Shown: positions 1 through 8,875 of the stretch, in pieces
Position numbering within the stretch: the stretch's first letter is position 1
How the letters are laid out: the number at the start of each line of letters is the position of its first letter
DNA from: Vibrio splendidus
GTDB taxonomy: Bacteria; Pseudomonadota; Gammaproteobacteria; Enterobacterales; Vibrionaceae
Assembly (NCBI RefSeq): GCF_001557875.1
Contig: NZ_LNRF01000001.1
Location: 930,001 to 994,000, forward strand
DNA: 64,000 nt
Direction of reading: 5' to 3'
Notes under the pieces: model-generated
What the model saw: only the letters and a program-made list of their open reading frames with translations
Database searches by the model: none
What the model was told of the DNA's origin: nothing
Program-made: the position numbers and the translations under genes

Positions 1-290
1 GCTCACGTCTTGTTGGCTTGGAAAAGGCGCTAGAGGAGTTTTACGACCTTGTACCAACCAGTGAATCGCAAAGCTTTGTGATGACCATGGTGCAGAGCTT
101 GCAGTTTGGTTCATCTGTAGGCCCTGTATTGGCAATGCTAGCGACCGATATTAGAGAATTGAACATGATGGATCTGGAAGAAAGAATTGGGAAGATGGGG
201 GCAAAAATGTCCATCCCTCTGATCGCTTTTATCATGGTTCCTATTGTTGTTCTCATTGCTGCCCCAGGTATTTTAAGGATGTTGATGTGA
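1..290 (+). CDS. tadC: TadC, Tad pilus inner-membrane platform protein (5' truncated)
   Basis: C-terminal part of a type II secretion F-domain protein. The reading frame is open from base 3 and has no start inside the window, so the gene begins upstream. The visible part carries the acidic/amphipathic segment with PTSESQ and LGF-like helices of the F domain, and ends in a hydrophobic membrane segment (IPLIAFIMVPIVVLIAA). In the Tad family, TadB and TadC form the inner-membrane platform that works with the TadA ATPase to extrude the Flp pilus. Its TGA stop overlaps the GTG start of the tadD-like gene by 4 nt, which shows translational coupling and supports the identification. The identification rests on the domain ending plus the tadD-tadE-tadF-tadG order downstream. 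Confidence 0.85.
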   Translation, partial: SRLVGLEKALEEFYDLVPTSESQSFVMTMVQSLQFGSSVGPVLAMLATDIRELNMMDLEERIGKMGAKMSIPLIAFIMVPIVVLIAAPGILRMLM

Positions 291-1417
291 TTAAAAAGTA
301 TTTATTTATCACTGTGCTCTTCGCTTTACTCTCTGGTTGTACAACCGTGAATAATCAACTTGAGACCAAAGAACAACTACTCATAGGGGCCGGCGATTCG
401 CAGAAACTTATCGAGTTCTACAAAGCAAACATACAGTCTGACCCTATATATAAAGTAAAACTCGTTAACCTGTATTTAGACCTAAAGGATATCAAGTCGG
501 CGGAGCTATATCGCAATACCTATAGCGAGAGCAACCTTGATGACCCGGAATACATACTAACTAATGCTCGTATTTACTATCAGAAAAAGAACTTTGAACG
601 CGCGCTAGAAGAACTAAATAAATACCGTGACGAAGGTGGTACCGAATATGAGTATCAACTTTTAACCGGAAAAATTCTGGCTCAGCAGAAGCAGTTTGTC
701 CAAGCCATCGAACACTTTGAAGAGAGTCGTAAACAAGGTGCATCTGATAGAGAGGCCGGTAATAACATTGCCGTGGTGAAAATAATGCAGGCTGATTATT
801 TAGGTGCGACGGACATTTTATATGACCTATATCTTTCGAATCCGAATGATCAAAGAGTGAGCTCTAACTTGATTCTTTCTTCAGTTAAATCTCAAAGGCC
901 AGATATCGCACTCGAGGTTTTGAAACATTCAAATAGTGATGAACAAGCGCGTAAGCAACTCAAGGCGCTAATGAGGTCAATATCTAAAAGCGGAGGGAAC
1001 AAGACCGTGACACAGTCAACAATAGAGATGGAACAACAGTTTATTGGCTCTCAAGCTAATTCAGGTGGCTTTGTTGCCCCAACATCACGTGTGAGCAAGC
1101 TTGATGCTACCAAAGACTTTCAAGCGTCTAAACACAGTGTGGACGGTTCGGTACTTGATCCTAGAAAACTTAAACCAAACGCAAAGCCTATTTATCGCGT
1201 ACAAGTTTTGGCAACGTACACTGCGATTCCTTCAGACTTTTTGAATTATTTGAAAACAAACTATGGCTCTGTCTATTCCTATACACATGGGCTGTGGAAG
1301 CGTTACTGCATAGGTGATTTCAATGATCTGGATGAAGCCAAGGCGTTTCTCAATAGCATTGATATCAAAGGAGCATTTGTTGTTGATTACACCAAGAAAA
1401 GGTATGTCCGTTTATGA
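287..1417 (+). CDS. tadD: TadD-like TPR lipoprotein of the Tad pilus system
   Basis: 376-residue lipoprotein. The N-terminus is a short signal peptide ending in the lipobox LLSGC with the lipidated Cys at residue 18. The central region (about 70-240) consists of TPR-like helical repeats, for example the stretch around EYILTNARIYYQKKNFERAL. The C-terminal region (about 300-376) resembles a SPOR-like fold (PIYRVQVLATY...). TadD is an outer-membrane-directed pilotin-type lipoprotein needed for secretin assembly in Tad systems. The start is GTG and overlaps tadC by 4 nt (GTGA). The 3' end overlaps tadE by 4 nt (ATGA). The SPOR-like tail suggests possible peptidoglycan contact, but this is inferred from pattern only. 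Confidence 0.82.
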   Translation: MIKKYLFITVLFALLSGCTTVNNQLETKEQLLIGAGDSQKLIEFYKANIQSDPIYKVKLVNLYLDLKDIKSAELYRNTYSESNLDDPEYILTNARIYYQKKNFERALEELNKYRDEGGTEYEYQLLTGKILAQQKQFVQAIEHFEESRKQGASDREAGNNIAVVKIMQADYLGATDILYDLYLSNPNDQRVSSNLILSSVKSQRPDIALEVLKHSNSDEQARKQLKALMRSISKSGGNKTVTQSTIEMEQQFIGSQANSGGFVAPTSRVSKLDATKDFQASKHSVDGSVLDPRKLKPNAKPIYRVQVLATYTAIPSDFLNYLKTNYGSVYSYTHGLWKRYCIGDFNDLDEAKAFLNSIDIKGAFVVDYTKKRYVRL

Positions 1418-1950
1418 GATCGTTTAAACGAAAGCAAAAGGGTGCATTGACGGTTGAAGTCGCTATGGGTATTCCGATTTTCCTCGCGATTGTCTTTGGC
1501 TGGGTTGAGATCTGCATTTTGACGTTTTCAATGAGTATGACTGACCACGCATTAACGACGGCAGTGATGCGAACCAAAAAAGCGGGTGACTCGAGTAGTA
1601 GTCAATCCATTAACTACGGGCAAATGATCAAAGATGAGTTGAACAAAGCCGGTGGAGCATTATGGAGTAACGTCGTTAAAGAGGGCAGCGTCATCATTCA
1701 TGTGAACTATTTCCGAGACTACGAAGGTTTTCTGAAATGCACTGACACTTATGCCTCTGCAGACAAGTGCCCAGATAAGAAAGATGAACCAGAAGACATG
1801 GCACTTGCAGTTTACGCTTTGGAATACACTTACGATCCCATTGTGTCTATTTGGTTCCCTGATATGCCGATAAAGCGCGAAGTTATTACGATCCAAGAGT
1901 ATGAAAGATGCTCTTTCAAAATTGGTCAGGGGGCAGGTTGTGCAAGTTAA
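1414..1950 (+). CDS. tadE: TadE-like pseudopilin
   Basis: 178 residues, with a short basic leader followed by a prepilin-type motif. The leader ends in KQKG, the next residues are ALTVE so that Glu falls at +5 of the mature protein, then comes a hydrophobic helix (VAMGIPIFLAIVFGWVEI). This is the TadE signature: TadE and TadF are minor pseudopilins processed by the TadV peptidase. The rest is a periplasmic domain with one Cys pair near the middle (KCTDTYASADKC) and another at the C-terminus (ERCSFKIGQGAGC). ATG overlaps the tadD stop by 4 nt, so it is translationally coupled. Confidence 0.85.
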   Translation: MRSFKRKQKGALTVEVAMGIPIFLAIVFGWVEICILTFSMSMTDHALTTAVMRTKKAGDSSSSQSINYGQMIKDELNKAGGALWSNVVKEGSVIIHVNYFRDYEGFLKCTDTYASADKCPDKKDEPEDMALAVYALEYTYDPIVSIWFPDMPIKREVITIQEYERCSFKIGQGAGCAS

Positions 1951-2524
1951 ACAAAAAGGATCGTTTGCGGTTGAACTGGCGATGGTGCTTGTCTTTGCTT
2001 CTGGCATTTTCTTAGTTGTAGTGAACCACATGCTAGCGATTAACAAGAAAGGCCAATTGGACAGAGCCACATATTCAATGACCACGATTTTCGCAGAGCG
2101 GAAGCAGTTATTTAACGCCAACATGGACATTTGCGCAGGTGATTGCAGGAAAACAGAACACAACGCCTTTGCAATTGCGTCGGCTTCGATGAAGCGGATG
2201 ATTCCGAACTTTGACAAAACCAAATTCGGAATGCGCATTGATGAGATAAGGCTCGAAGAGACTGCCGTTTCTGGAAGTAAAGTGAACTACCGAAGGGTTC
2301 AAAAGACACTAACCAAAGGAAACATACAGGGTTGTGATTTTCCTGATATGAGCGATATCACCAAAGAAAAAGCGATTGAAATGCTTCCCGTCACTTCCAG
2401 AGGGCGCAGATTACCCATGTATCAGGTTTCATTGTGCTACGAGATCCCAACAAACCTGATTGGTATCGCGAACGGTGAGGTCTTCCGTCTTGTGAGCTCT
2501 TCTTATTCATTTGCGAGGGTTTAA
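1940..2524 (+). CDS. tadF: TadF-like pseudopilin (GTG start preferred)
   Basis: Second TadE/TadF-type pseudopilin, 194 residues from the chosen start. With a GTG at 1940 the leader is only MQVKQKG. Cleavage after that Gly would leave SFAVE with Glu at +5, exactly the pattern of the TadE protein upstream, followed by a hydrophobic helix (LAMVLVFASGIFLVVV). An AGGGGG ribosome-binding site lies 6 nt before this GTG. An ATG at 1901 is also in frame but has no usable ribosome-binding site and would give a long leader overlapping tadE by 50 nt; a TTG at 1922 is a further option. The gene overlaps tadE by 11 nt. Its mature part contains several cysteines likely to form disulfides in the periplasm. 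Confidence 0.8.
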   Translation: MQVKQKGSFAVELAMVLVFASGIFLVVVNHMLAINKKGQLDRATYSMTTIFAERKQLFNANMDICAGDCRKTEHNAFAIASASMKRMIPNFDKTKFGMRIDEIRLEETAVSGSKVNYRRVQKTLTKGNIQGCDFPDMSDITKEKAIEMLPVTSRGRRLPMYQVSLCYEIPTNLIGIANGEVFRLVSSSYSFARV

Positions 2525-2525
2525 G

Positions 2526-3842
2526 ATGCGTTCAATAAAAAGAAATAAGGGAGTAGCGGGTATTCTGTTCGTCGGCCTGTTACCAATGATGGTTATTTTT
2601 ATGGCGTTTTCGATGCAGATGTCGCAACAGATGCTTGCGCATACCAGGTTACTGGAAGCGGCAGAGGTAGCGAGCCTAGCGCTTATCGCAAGCCCTAGAG
2701 AGGATGAAGAGAACAACGTTAAGTATGCACGCTACTTAGTTGATCGTTATGTTGTCGATAATACAGATGATGTCGATGTAGCGGTGTATACCAGTAAATG
2801 TGAGTACAAAGATGGTTGTGTACAAGCAAGTGGTGAGCTTGCACCGTTTAGCGACTTTGTGGTGAGCGCAACGGCCAAATACACGTCTTGGATTGCATAC
2901 GAAGACGTGAATTTAAAGCCTGAATTTTCAGTCAGTGGCCGAGCTGTGACGCGCAAATATCTTCCTCAGCCAGTAGACGTCTACTTTATTGGTGACTTCA
3001 GTGGATCTATGGGCAACTCGTGGAAGAACGGCAAAATGAAGTTAGATGTCGTGAAAGAAACCATTAAGCGAGTCGTTGATGACATTGAAGAGTTTAATAC
3101 CGAAGAAAAAAGCAGAGTCGCTTTGCTTGGGTACAACCCTCTTCATGTGAAACAAGACGATGAGATAGTGAGGCTTAACGCTTATGGCTATCGGGGCGCA
3201 TGGAGAAAGAAATACGCTTATGACTACGCTCGAAACTCTCCCGGGACAACAGTGAGACGAATGTTTGATAAACCAATCTTGTATGACGAGATCATCGAAC
3301 CATCGTATGGAATGAGTCGATATGAAGTAGAGCGACTTTATAAGCGAAACAATGATTTTGATGATTACTACAAGTTTTACGATATTCCATTGACTGAGGA
3401 TTATGACAATTTTCGAGCTCAGTTAATGAGCACTCAGTTGAAAGCTGGTGGAGGCACCTCTTCTTGGAATGGAATCATTGCTGCGGCACAGGAAGCCAAT
3501 AAAGCGACCAACCTTAACCCTGAACAGGTGTTCATTGTGTTATCCGATGGTAGTGACAGCGACGAGACCTATTTACAGAAATTAGTGGATCAGGGGTTGT
3601 GTAAAAAGCTGCGCTCAACCATTTCAGCGAAACGGAATCGTTTCCAAAGCAATGCACCAACTGAAGCTGAGAAAACAAAAGTAACAATGGGGGTTATTGG
3701 TATTAATTACCGCGTACAAGCAAGTGATGGCTTTGGAGACTGCTTCGGCAAGAAAAACATTTATCACGCCAAAGATGGTGAAGATGTGTACAAGTATATT
3801 TTGAATTTGATTAATGAAGAAACAGGAAAACTTAAGGATTAA
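2526..3842 (+). CDS. tadG: TadG-like protein with von Willebrand factor A domain
   Basis: 438 residues from ATG 2526, which has a GAGGG ribosome-binding site at 2514-2518; an in-frame TTG at 2511 is less likely. The N-terminus is a basic leader plus one membrane helix (GILFVGLLPMMVIFMAF), the TadE/TadG-type anchor. The periplasmic part contains a vWA domain. The MIDAS metal-site motif DFSGS is at about 157-161, a GGGTSSW segment supplies the likely threonine ligand, and VLSDGSDSD the distal acidic ligand. TadG proteins are minor pilus or surface-anchoring components of Tad systems, and vWA-bearing versions are known. The gene is followed after one base by the OmpA-family gene. Confidence 0.82.
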   Translation: MRSIKRNKGVAGILFVGLLPMMVIFMAFSMQMSQQMLAHTRLLEAAEVASLALIASPREDEENNVKYARYLVDRYVVDNTDDVDVAVYTSKCEYKDGCVQASGELAPFSDFVVSATAKYTSWIAYEDVNLKPEFSVSGRAVTRKYLPQPVDVYFIGDFSGSMGNSWKNGKMKLDVVKETIKRVVDDIEEFNTEEKSRVALLGYNPLHVKQDDEIVRLNAYGYRGAWRKKYAYDYARNSPGTTVRRMFDKPILYDEIIEPSYGMSRYEVERLYKRNNDFDDYYKFYDIPLTEDYDNFRAQLMSTQLKAGGGTSSWNGIIAAAQEANKATNLNPEQVFIVLSDGSDSDETYLQKLVDQGLCKKLRSTISAKRNRFQSNAPTEAEKTKVTMGVIGINYRVQASDGFGDCFGKKNIYHAKDGEDVYKYILNLINEETGKLKD

Positions 3843-3843
3843 C

Positions 3844-4410
3844 ATGAGATACCTAGTGATTATTTCTATGATGCTGCTCTCTCCAGTTGGCTATGCGAAT
3901 TGCTTGGGCAATGTCGATGAATACATAACATCGACCACGTTAGTCTCTTCTCATATTGTGACGACTCAAGTAACGGGTAAATTGTTAGAGCGTGATGAAA
4001 GACCGCAGAATGAGCTGCTTAATAAAGAGAGTGAGGTGATCCAAGTCGCGGCTCAAGACGATGTGTGTTTCTATGATAAAGCGACGCAATCCCTGGTGCT
4101 TAATTATTCAACTAATGTGTACCAATTGGATGAAAGCCATAAACAAGTACTAGGACAATACCTGAGCTTAGTCAGTGATAAGTCCAAGATTTATATAGAG
4201 GGTCACGCAGATAGTGTAGGCAGTAAAGGCTACAACAAAACCCTGTCATCTCGCCGTGCCGGACAAGTGGCGAGCTACTTGAAGAAAGATCTTCACCAAG
4301 GAAGTCGCATCGTTGAATATGCGTATGGCGAAAGCGCACCCATTTGTAAGGTGGCGGACAACAAGGTGACGGGTTGTAACCGAAGAGTTGTCATCACCGT
4401 TAAGTCATAA
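3844..4410 (+). CDS. OmpA-family protein at the end of the Tad operon
   Basis: 188 residues from ATG 3844, chosen because AAGGA sits 5 nt upstream and the product then starts with a clean Sec signal peptide (MRYLVIISMMLLSPVGYA). An upstream ATG at 3814 would bury this signal. The C-terminal half is an OmpA/MotB-type peptidoglycan-binding domain: EGHADSVGSKGYNKTLS followed by SRRAGQVASYL and CNRRVVI. The expected role is to anchor the pilus assembly apparatus to peptidoglycan. OmpA-like proteins commonly close Vibrio tad operons. It lies one base after tadG and is followed by a strong terminator. The N-terminal 80 residues show no domain I recognise. Confidence 0.82.
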   Translation: MRYLVIISMMLLSPVGYANCLGNVDEYITSTTLVSSHIVTTQVTGKLLERDERPQNELLNKESEVIQVAAQDDVCFYDKATQSLVLNYSTNVYQLDESHKQVLGQYLSLVSDKSKIYIEGHADSVGSKGYNKTLSSRRAGQVASYLKKDLHQGSRIVEYAYGESAPICKVADNKVTGCNRRVVITVKS

Positions 4411-4492
4411 TGGGTTTTGTTGTTATTGTATGTGTTTTTATTTTTTGGGCGGCTCTGTTAAGTGGTGTATAAATAGATCATTTATAGAGTAA

Positions 4493-4520
4493 AAAAGGGA
4501 GCCAACTTAGGCTCCCTTTT
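4493..4520. terminator. Bidirectional intrinsic terminator of the tad operon and the LysR gene
   Basis: Perfect 11-bp stem (AAAAGGGAGCC at 4493-4503 with GGCTCCCTTTT at 4510-4520), loop AACTTA. The A-run before and T-run after make it usable from both strands. It lies between the convergent ompA-like and LysR genes. Confidence 0.9.
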
Positions 4521-4590
4521 CGGTTAAATAGTTGGCTATTTTATATGTAAACACCTCATAAATTTGCGCTTTGTACTGTCGGTTTAGTAA

Positions 4591-5469
4591 TTATTCTGGT
4601 GAAAAACTTTGCTCCAAATTTTGCTTAAACAGATCGATGAATGAGCGAGTCTTTTTCGATAACGAATTCGCGGAAGGGTAGATCATGGTCAAACTTAATT
4701 TAGGGAAATCAACCTCTGGCAAAACATGTACTAGGTTGGATTCATCCCCTGATCGCGTTAGATAGATATCTGGAAGAAAGGCAATCCCTCGGTGTTGTAA
4801 CGCTAACTTGAGTAAAAGGTTTAGATCGTCGGACTTTAAATGGATTTGAATGGACTTATCAAGAAAGTCAGCGCTGTATCTATTGGACAAAATACGATGG
4901 AGCTTTAAGTCATTTAAGCTTTCGCAGAAGGGGTGACTATCAAGGTACTGTTTGGTCGCGATGAGCCTTGAGCCATAATGTAGCAAGCTAAACTGAACAT
5001 AACTATCGTCGATGATCTCGACGGTATTAGGCAGTATCTGTAGATCAAGCCCCTGGCGCTTTAAGTCCACGGAATCTTGGTAATTTTCAATTTCGATTTG
5101 CACATTGGGAAACTGTGCTGAATAGTCTTCGATAGTGGAATTAAAAATACTAGAACTCATTAAAGCTGACGGAATGGCTAGGCGCAATAGGCCATTGAAA
5201 TCCCGCTGACTTTCCTGCAACGCTTCGACTCCCTGTTCAATGTGATAAACCTGCTTAGCCACCAATTCGTACAAGTGTTTCCCAGCCCCAGTTAGTTCAA
5301 TATTCCGCGTGGTACGAATCAAGAGCTCTGTACCTAGAGAGGATTCTAACGTTTTTAAGCGACGGCTGACCTTTGAGCGCTGCATATTATTTGCCTTAGC
5401 TGCAGCACTGATCCCTCCATGAAGTACGACTTGGGAAAATAGTCTGATATCGTCAAAACTTGCTTTCAT
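4591..5469 (-). CDS. LysR-family transcriptional regulator
   Basis: 292 residues, normal LysR length. The N-terminal winged helix-turn-helix is clear (FDDIRLFSQVV...GGISAAAKANNMQRSKVSRRLKTLESSLGTELLIRTTR). A substrate-binding domain follows from about residue 90. It is divergent from the HlyD/DUF2955/patatin operon with 99 nt between the starts, the usual layout for a LysR protein controlling its neighbour; AaeR/AaeXAB is a known analogue. Regulation of that operon is therefore inferred, and the ligand is unknown. Confidence 0.85.
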   Translation of the reverse strand: MKASFDDIRLFSQVVLHGGISAAAKANNMQRSKVSRRLKTLESSLGTELLIRTTRNIELTGAGKHLYELVAKQVYHIEQGVEALQESQRDFNGLLRLAIPSALMSSSIFNSTIEDYSAQFPNVQIEIENYQDSVDLKRQGLDLQILPNTVEIIDDSYVQFSLLHYGSRLIATKQYLDSHPFCESLNDLKLHRILSNRYSADFLDKSIQIHLKSDDLNLLLKLALQHRGIAFLPDIYLTRSGDESNLVHVLPEVDFPKLSLTMIYPSANSLSKKTRSFIDLFKQNLEQSFSPE

Positions 5470-5494
5470 TGTCCTATTTTTAGCTCAAGTGTGG

Positions 5495-5537
5495 GCTCTT
5501 TGTGAGCATACCAGATAGATTTCATTATGACTATAAT
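5495..5537 (+). promoter_or_regulatory. Candidate LysR operator and -10 of the HlyD operon
   Basis: In the 99-nt divergent spacer there is a small dyad GCTC-N5-GAGC (5495-5507) and a perfect TATAAT at 5532-5537, about 30 nt before the HlyD start. No good -35 hexamer stands 17 nt upstream of the TATAAT, as expected for an activator-dependent promoter. The assignment is by position and pattern only. Confidence 0.4.
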
Positions 5538-5568
5538 TGCACAAAAATCTGTTCGGTGAGGATGTAGC

Positions 5569-6633
5569 ATGCAGCAAAAGCAAGTATTTAAGCGCACCAT
5601 GAAAATTTTGGGTAGCGTATTTGTTGTCTTATTTGTGTATTTAATTATCGCGGATCGTCGAGCCCCTTTCACAACTGAAGGACGTGTTTATGGACAAGTT
5701 GTGCAGATAGCGCCAGAGGTGACAAGTCGAGTCATACGAGTATTCGTTGAGAACAATGAAGTGGTTGAAAAGGGCGACGTGCTATTCGAACTGGACTCGA
5801 GTCGATACCAAATAGCGCTGGAGCAAGCTGAGTTGTCATTGAAAGCGGCAAAAGAACAAGAACGTTCTTTATATGCTCAGAAAAAGATGGCGATAGCGAG
5901 CATATCTAGGGCCGAAGCCAGTTATAAAAATGCAGAAACAGACTATCTCCGAATTGCCGAGCTTGCCAAAAATCAAGCAGTGTCGGCATCATATCTAGAC
6001 AATGTTTTTAAACAGTACCAAGTTGCAAGCTCGGTACTTGAGATTGAAAAGCATAACCTTAGCACTTTGGTCGCTCGTTTAGGAGAAGCGGGTCAGCCAA
6101 CAACTGATGTATTGCTGGCTGAAAATAGAGTTAAGCAAGCACAGCTTGATTTAATGAATACCACAGTGCGTTCACAAAGCGATGGTGTCGTTACTAACTT
6201 ACGTTTAGAAGTTGGAGCAATGGCGACAGCCAATATGCCGTTGATTACATTAATATCTGATGGTTCTATGTGGGTCGCGGCTGATTTTAGAGAAAAGTCT
6301 GTGGCGCATGTTCAAGAAAGCTATCGAGCGCTTGTTACGTTTGATGCTCATCCCGGACAGATATTTGACTATCGTGTCGCGAGTCGAGATTTAGGTGTTG
6401 CTTCCGCTCACCAAACCCCAAACGGTACGTTAACTCAAATTGAAGGGAATAACCGTTGGGTACGCGATGCACAACGAACAAGAATCAATCTACAGAGTGA
6501 CGGTGTGTTGCCGAGCCCACTATTTGTTGGTTCTAGAGCGACGTTAGCCTTGTACTCAAACGATAATCGCTTTTGGGGGCTTGTCGCTAAGATGCGTATC
6601 CGTTTGGTTAGCTGGTTTCATTTCATCTATTAG
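5569..6633 (+). CDS. HlyD/EmrA-type membrane fusion protein
   Basis: 354 residues. One N-terminal membrane helix (ILGSVFVVLFVYLIIA, about 12-28) is followed by a biotinyl-lipoyl-like half (GRVYGQVVQIAPEVTSRVIRVFVENNEVVEKGDVLFELD), a coiled-coil hairpin (about 90-190), the second lipoyl half (VRSQSDGVVTNLRLEVGAMA) and a beta-barrel domain. This is the architecture of periplasmic adaptors such as AaeA/EmrA, which link an inner-membrane exporter to an outer-membrane channel. The start has a GTGAGGAT ribosome-binding site. The membrane protein gene follows after 9 nt. No outer-membrane factor is encoded here, so a TolC elsewhere is expected. Confidence 0.85.
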   Translation: MQQKQVFKRTMKILGSVFVVLFVYLIIADRRAPFTTEGRVYGQVVQIAPEVTSRVIRVFVENNEVVEKGDVLFELDSSRYQIALEQAELSLKAAKEQERSLYAQKKMAIASISRAEASYKNAETDYLRIAELAKNQAVSASYLDNVFKQYQVASSVLEIEKHNLSTLVARLGEAGQPTTDVLLAENRVKQAQLDLMNTTVRSQSDGVVTNLRLEVGAMATANMPLITLISDGSMWVAADFREKSVAHVQESYRALVTFDAHPGQIFDYRVASRDLGVASAHQTPNGTLTQIEGNNRWVRDAQRTRINLQSDGVLPSPLFVGSRATLALYSNDNRFWGLVAKMRIRLVSWFHFIY

Positions 6634-6642
6634 GCGGTCGCG

Positions 6643-7653
6643 ATGAAGACGTTTCGAATATGGTTTGGTTGTTCATTCGGTTTAGCCATAAGTATGAGTA
6701 TGGGCTGGGAACTGGGCTTTTTGGCGATCCTGCTGCCCCTTTTTGTACTTAGCCTAAGTGATAGCTTGAACCTACCTCTGTTGTTGATCATTGCGGCTAG
6801 TGCACTTTGGTCAATAATCCAGGCTAATTTACTATGGGGAGCTTTCGGAAGTTACCCCTTTGCTTTGTTGATCGCTGTAGCGGGAGTATTTCTCTTTAAA
6901 TGTATTGCGATGACAAAGAAACAAACCTTTATTATCGGCTATATGGGATTGATTGCGATATCTATTTTATTGCATCTAAGTAGTTACGACTTTATCGATA
7001 TAGAAGAAATATCAATCACGATTGGCGTGTATTGCTTTATGAATATTGTGATCTGCTCTATGGCACATTGGTTATTCCCGGACGCGACAGACAAGAACCA
7101 ACAGCCAGAAGAAACAGCACTGCCTATTCAGTACGATGCAACGCAAATCATGGTTATTTGGGTTGTCGTGATGCTGTCTTTTATCGTATTTCAAGTTGTT
7201 GATCTTTATGACTCATCGGCTGCATACGCATCAATACTTGTAATTTTGGCACCTTTAACTTGTTCAGGTGCAGTGCAAATGGCCAAAGTGAGAGTGATTG
7301 GTACAGCGCTGGGCTGTATTACAGGCTTGGCTGTGCAATTGATTCTTGGACCATGGTACGAAAATGCAATTTTGTATTGGTTATTATTCACAATTGCTAT
7401 GGGGCCATTCTGTTATTGGCACACACAAGGTAAATTAAAATCTGCCCTTGCCTCTGCCGGGATGGCTTCATTAACGGTACCTTTGACGACGGCTTTAACC
7501 CCAAGTGAGCAAGACGCTATTTTTTCTATTTTATATAGGTTTAGTTCAATTTTTATTGCAGTTGTCGTTAGCGCTTTGTTTATTTTGTTGATGCAAGAAA
7601 TACTTGAATATAAAGCGTTAGATAACTCCCCAAGCTTGAAAGAGAAACGATAA
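6643..7653 (+). CDS. DUF2955/FUSC-like inner-membrane transporter subunit
   Basis: 336 residues, almost entirely hydrophobic. Two blocks of closely spaced membrane helices (about 8-150 and 170-320) are separated by a short hydrophilic linker with ATDKNQQPEE. The layout resembles DUF2955 and half-length FUSC-type permeases, which are found beside HlyD-type adaptors (compare AaeA/AaeB for aromatic acid efflux). The likely role is as the inner-membrane partner of the preceding adaptor. The substrate is unknown. Its TAA stop overlaps the ATG of the patatin gene by one base, indicating coupling. Confidence 0.72.
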   Translation: MKTFRIWFGCSFGLAISMSMGWELGFLAILLPLFVLSLSDSLNLPLLLIIAASALWSIIQANLLWGAFGSYPFALLIAVAGVFLFKCIAMTKKQTFIIGYMGLIAISILLHLSSYDFIDIEEISITIGVYCFMNIVICSMAHWLFPDATDKNQQPEETALPIQYDATQIMVIWVVVMLSFIVFQVVDLYDSSAAYASILVILAPLTCSGAVQMAKVRVIGTALGCITGLAVQLILGPWYENAILYWLLFTIAMGPFCYWHTQGKLKSALASAGMASLTVPLTTALTPSEQDAIFSILYRFSSIFIAVVVSALFILLMQEILEYKALDNSPSLKEKR

Positions 7654-8813
7654 TGACGCCACGTTATGCGGTAGTTATTACGCTGTTACTGATACTCGTC
7701 ACGTCTGGGTGCGCACAAACCCCTGAGCGAAACATCTCCTTAAAGTCTGAGCAGATAAATCCCCTTAATACTCCTGGGTTGAGATTTTGGGATGAGTCTG
7801 TCAACTCTGCTGATAATTACGATATTGATAACGCGATAGATTCATTAGTTGAGTACAGCAACCTGTCTGGACAGGTGAATCATCTTGCTTTGTCTGGGGG
7901 CGGGTTTGATGGAGCTTTCTCTGCTGGTGTTTTGAATGCATGGACCAAAAGCGGTACTCGACCGGAGTTCGACGTGGTCACGGGAGTTTCAACCGGTGCA
8001 ATTGTGTCGGTGTTTGCCTTTTTAGGAAGTGATTACGATCAAGCACTAGAGTACTACTATACGAGAACGACAGCTGAAGAGATGTTTAAGCGTAACTCGA
8101 TTTTTAAGTTACCTTTTCGTCACTCAATGGTGGATGTGAGTGGCTTTGAACGCAAAGTGCGTCACGCTGTCGATGTCACTATGCTTAATCAGCTTGCACT
8201 TGAGAGAAGTAAAGGGCGGTTATTGCTGATAGCAACAACCAGTTTAGATAATCAAAAAATGGCAATTTGGGACATTGGAAAAATAGCGCAGATCGGTACG
8301 CCTGAAGCACGATATTTGATCCAAGATATTATTATCGCGAGTAGTGCTGTACCAGGCCTGTTTCCCGCGACTCGAATTGTGCTGCCTTATGAAGGAGGAA
8401 CGCTAGATGAGTTGCATGTAGATGGTGGCGTGTCACGACAAGTGTTTCTCATTCCTCAAGGTTTTCAAACACCTTTGGCGTCAACGTCAAGAGACGTAAA
8501 AAGGAACATCTACGTCATACGTAATGGTTTCCTGAAGCCAGAATTCGAAGAAGTGGAAAATGGTTTAGCGTCAGTCTCTTACCGTGCTTTATCGATCTTG
8601 ATTCGCCGGCAAAGTATTGGTGATATAGAACATATCTATAATTACAGTGAGCGAAATCAGATTGGCTTTCATCTTGCTTACATAGACGATGATTTTTCGA
8701 AAGATAACCTTAACTCGTTTAGCCTAGAGTATATGCAAAAGCTGTTTGCGTATGGATATCAAAAAAAGATAGAGAGTGACTTATGGAGTCAAAGCTTACC
8801 GAATCCAGATTAA
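7653..8813 (+). CDS. Patatin-like phospholipase lipoprotein
   Basis: 386 residues. The signal peptide ends in lipobox LVTSGC, with the lipidated Cys at residue 20. The patatin domain shows the glycine-rich oxyanion loop SGGGFDGAF (about 81-89), the nucleophile elbow GVSTG with Ser113, and the dyad aspartate in VDGGV (Asp257). All catalytic elements of a Ser-Asp acyl hydrolase are therefore present. It is expected to hydrolyse phospholipid or another acyl ester at the envelope face of a membrane. It is the last gene of the HlyD/DUF2955 operon (1-nt overlap), an unusual pairing of efflux with a lipid hydrolase. The substrate is not predictable. Confidence 0.85.
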   Translation: MTPRYAVVITLLLILVTSGCAQTPERNISLKSEQINPLNTPGLRFWDESVNSADNYDIDNAIDSLVEYSNLSGQVNHLALSGGGFDGAFSAGVLNAWTKSGTRPEFDVVTGVSTGAIVSVFAFLGSDYDQALEYYYTRTTAEEMFKRNSIFKLPFRHSMVDVSGFERKVRHAVDVTMLNQLALERSKGRLLLIATTSLDNQKMAIWDIGKIAQIGTPEARYLIQDIIIASSAVPGLFPATRIVLPYEGGTLDELHVDGGVSRQVFLIPQGFQTPLASTSRDVKRNIYVIRNGFLKPEFEEVENGLASVSYRALSILIRRQSIGDIEHIYNYSERNQIGFHLAYIDDDFSKDNLNSFSLEYMQKLFAYGYQKKIESDLWSQSLPNPD

Positions 8814-8875
8814 GTGAGCCTTAAATTCATCTCTGTTTTTGGGAAAGCATAGATGCAAATATCTCTTCTTATCTG

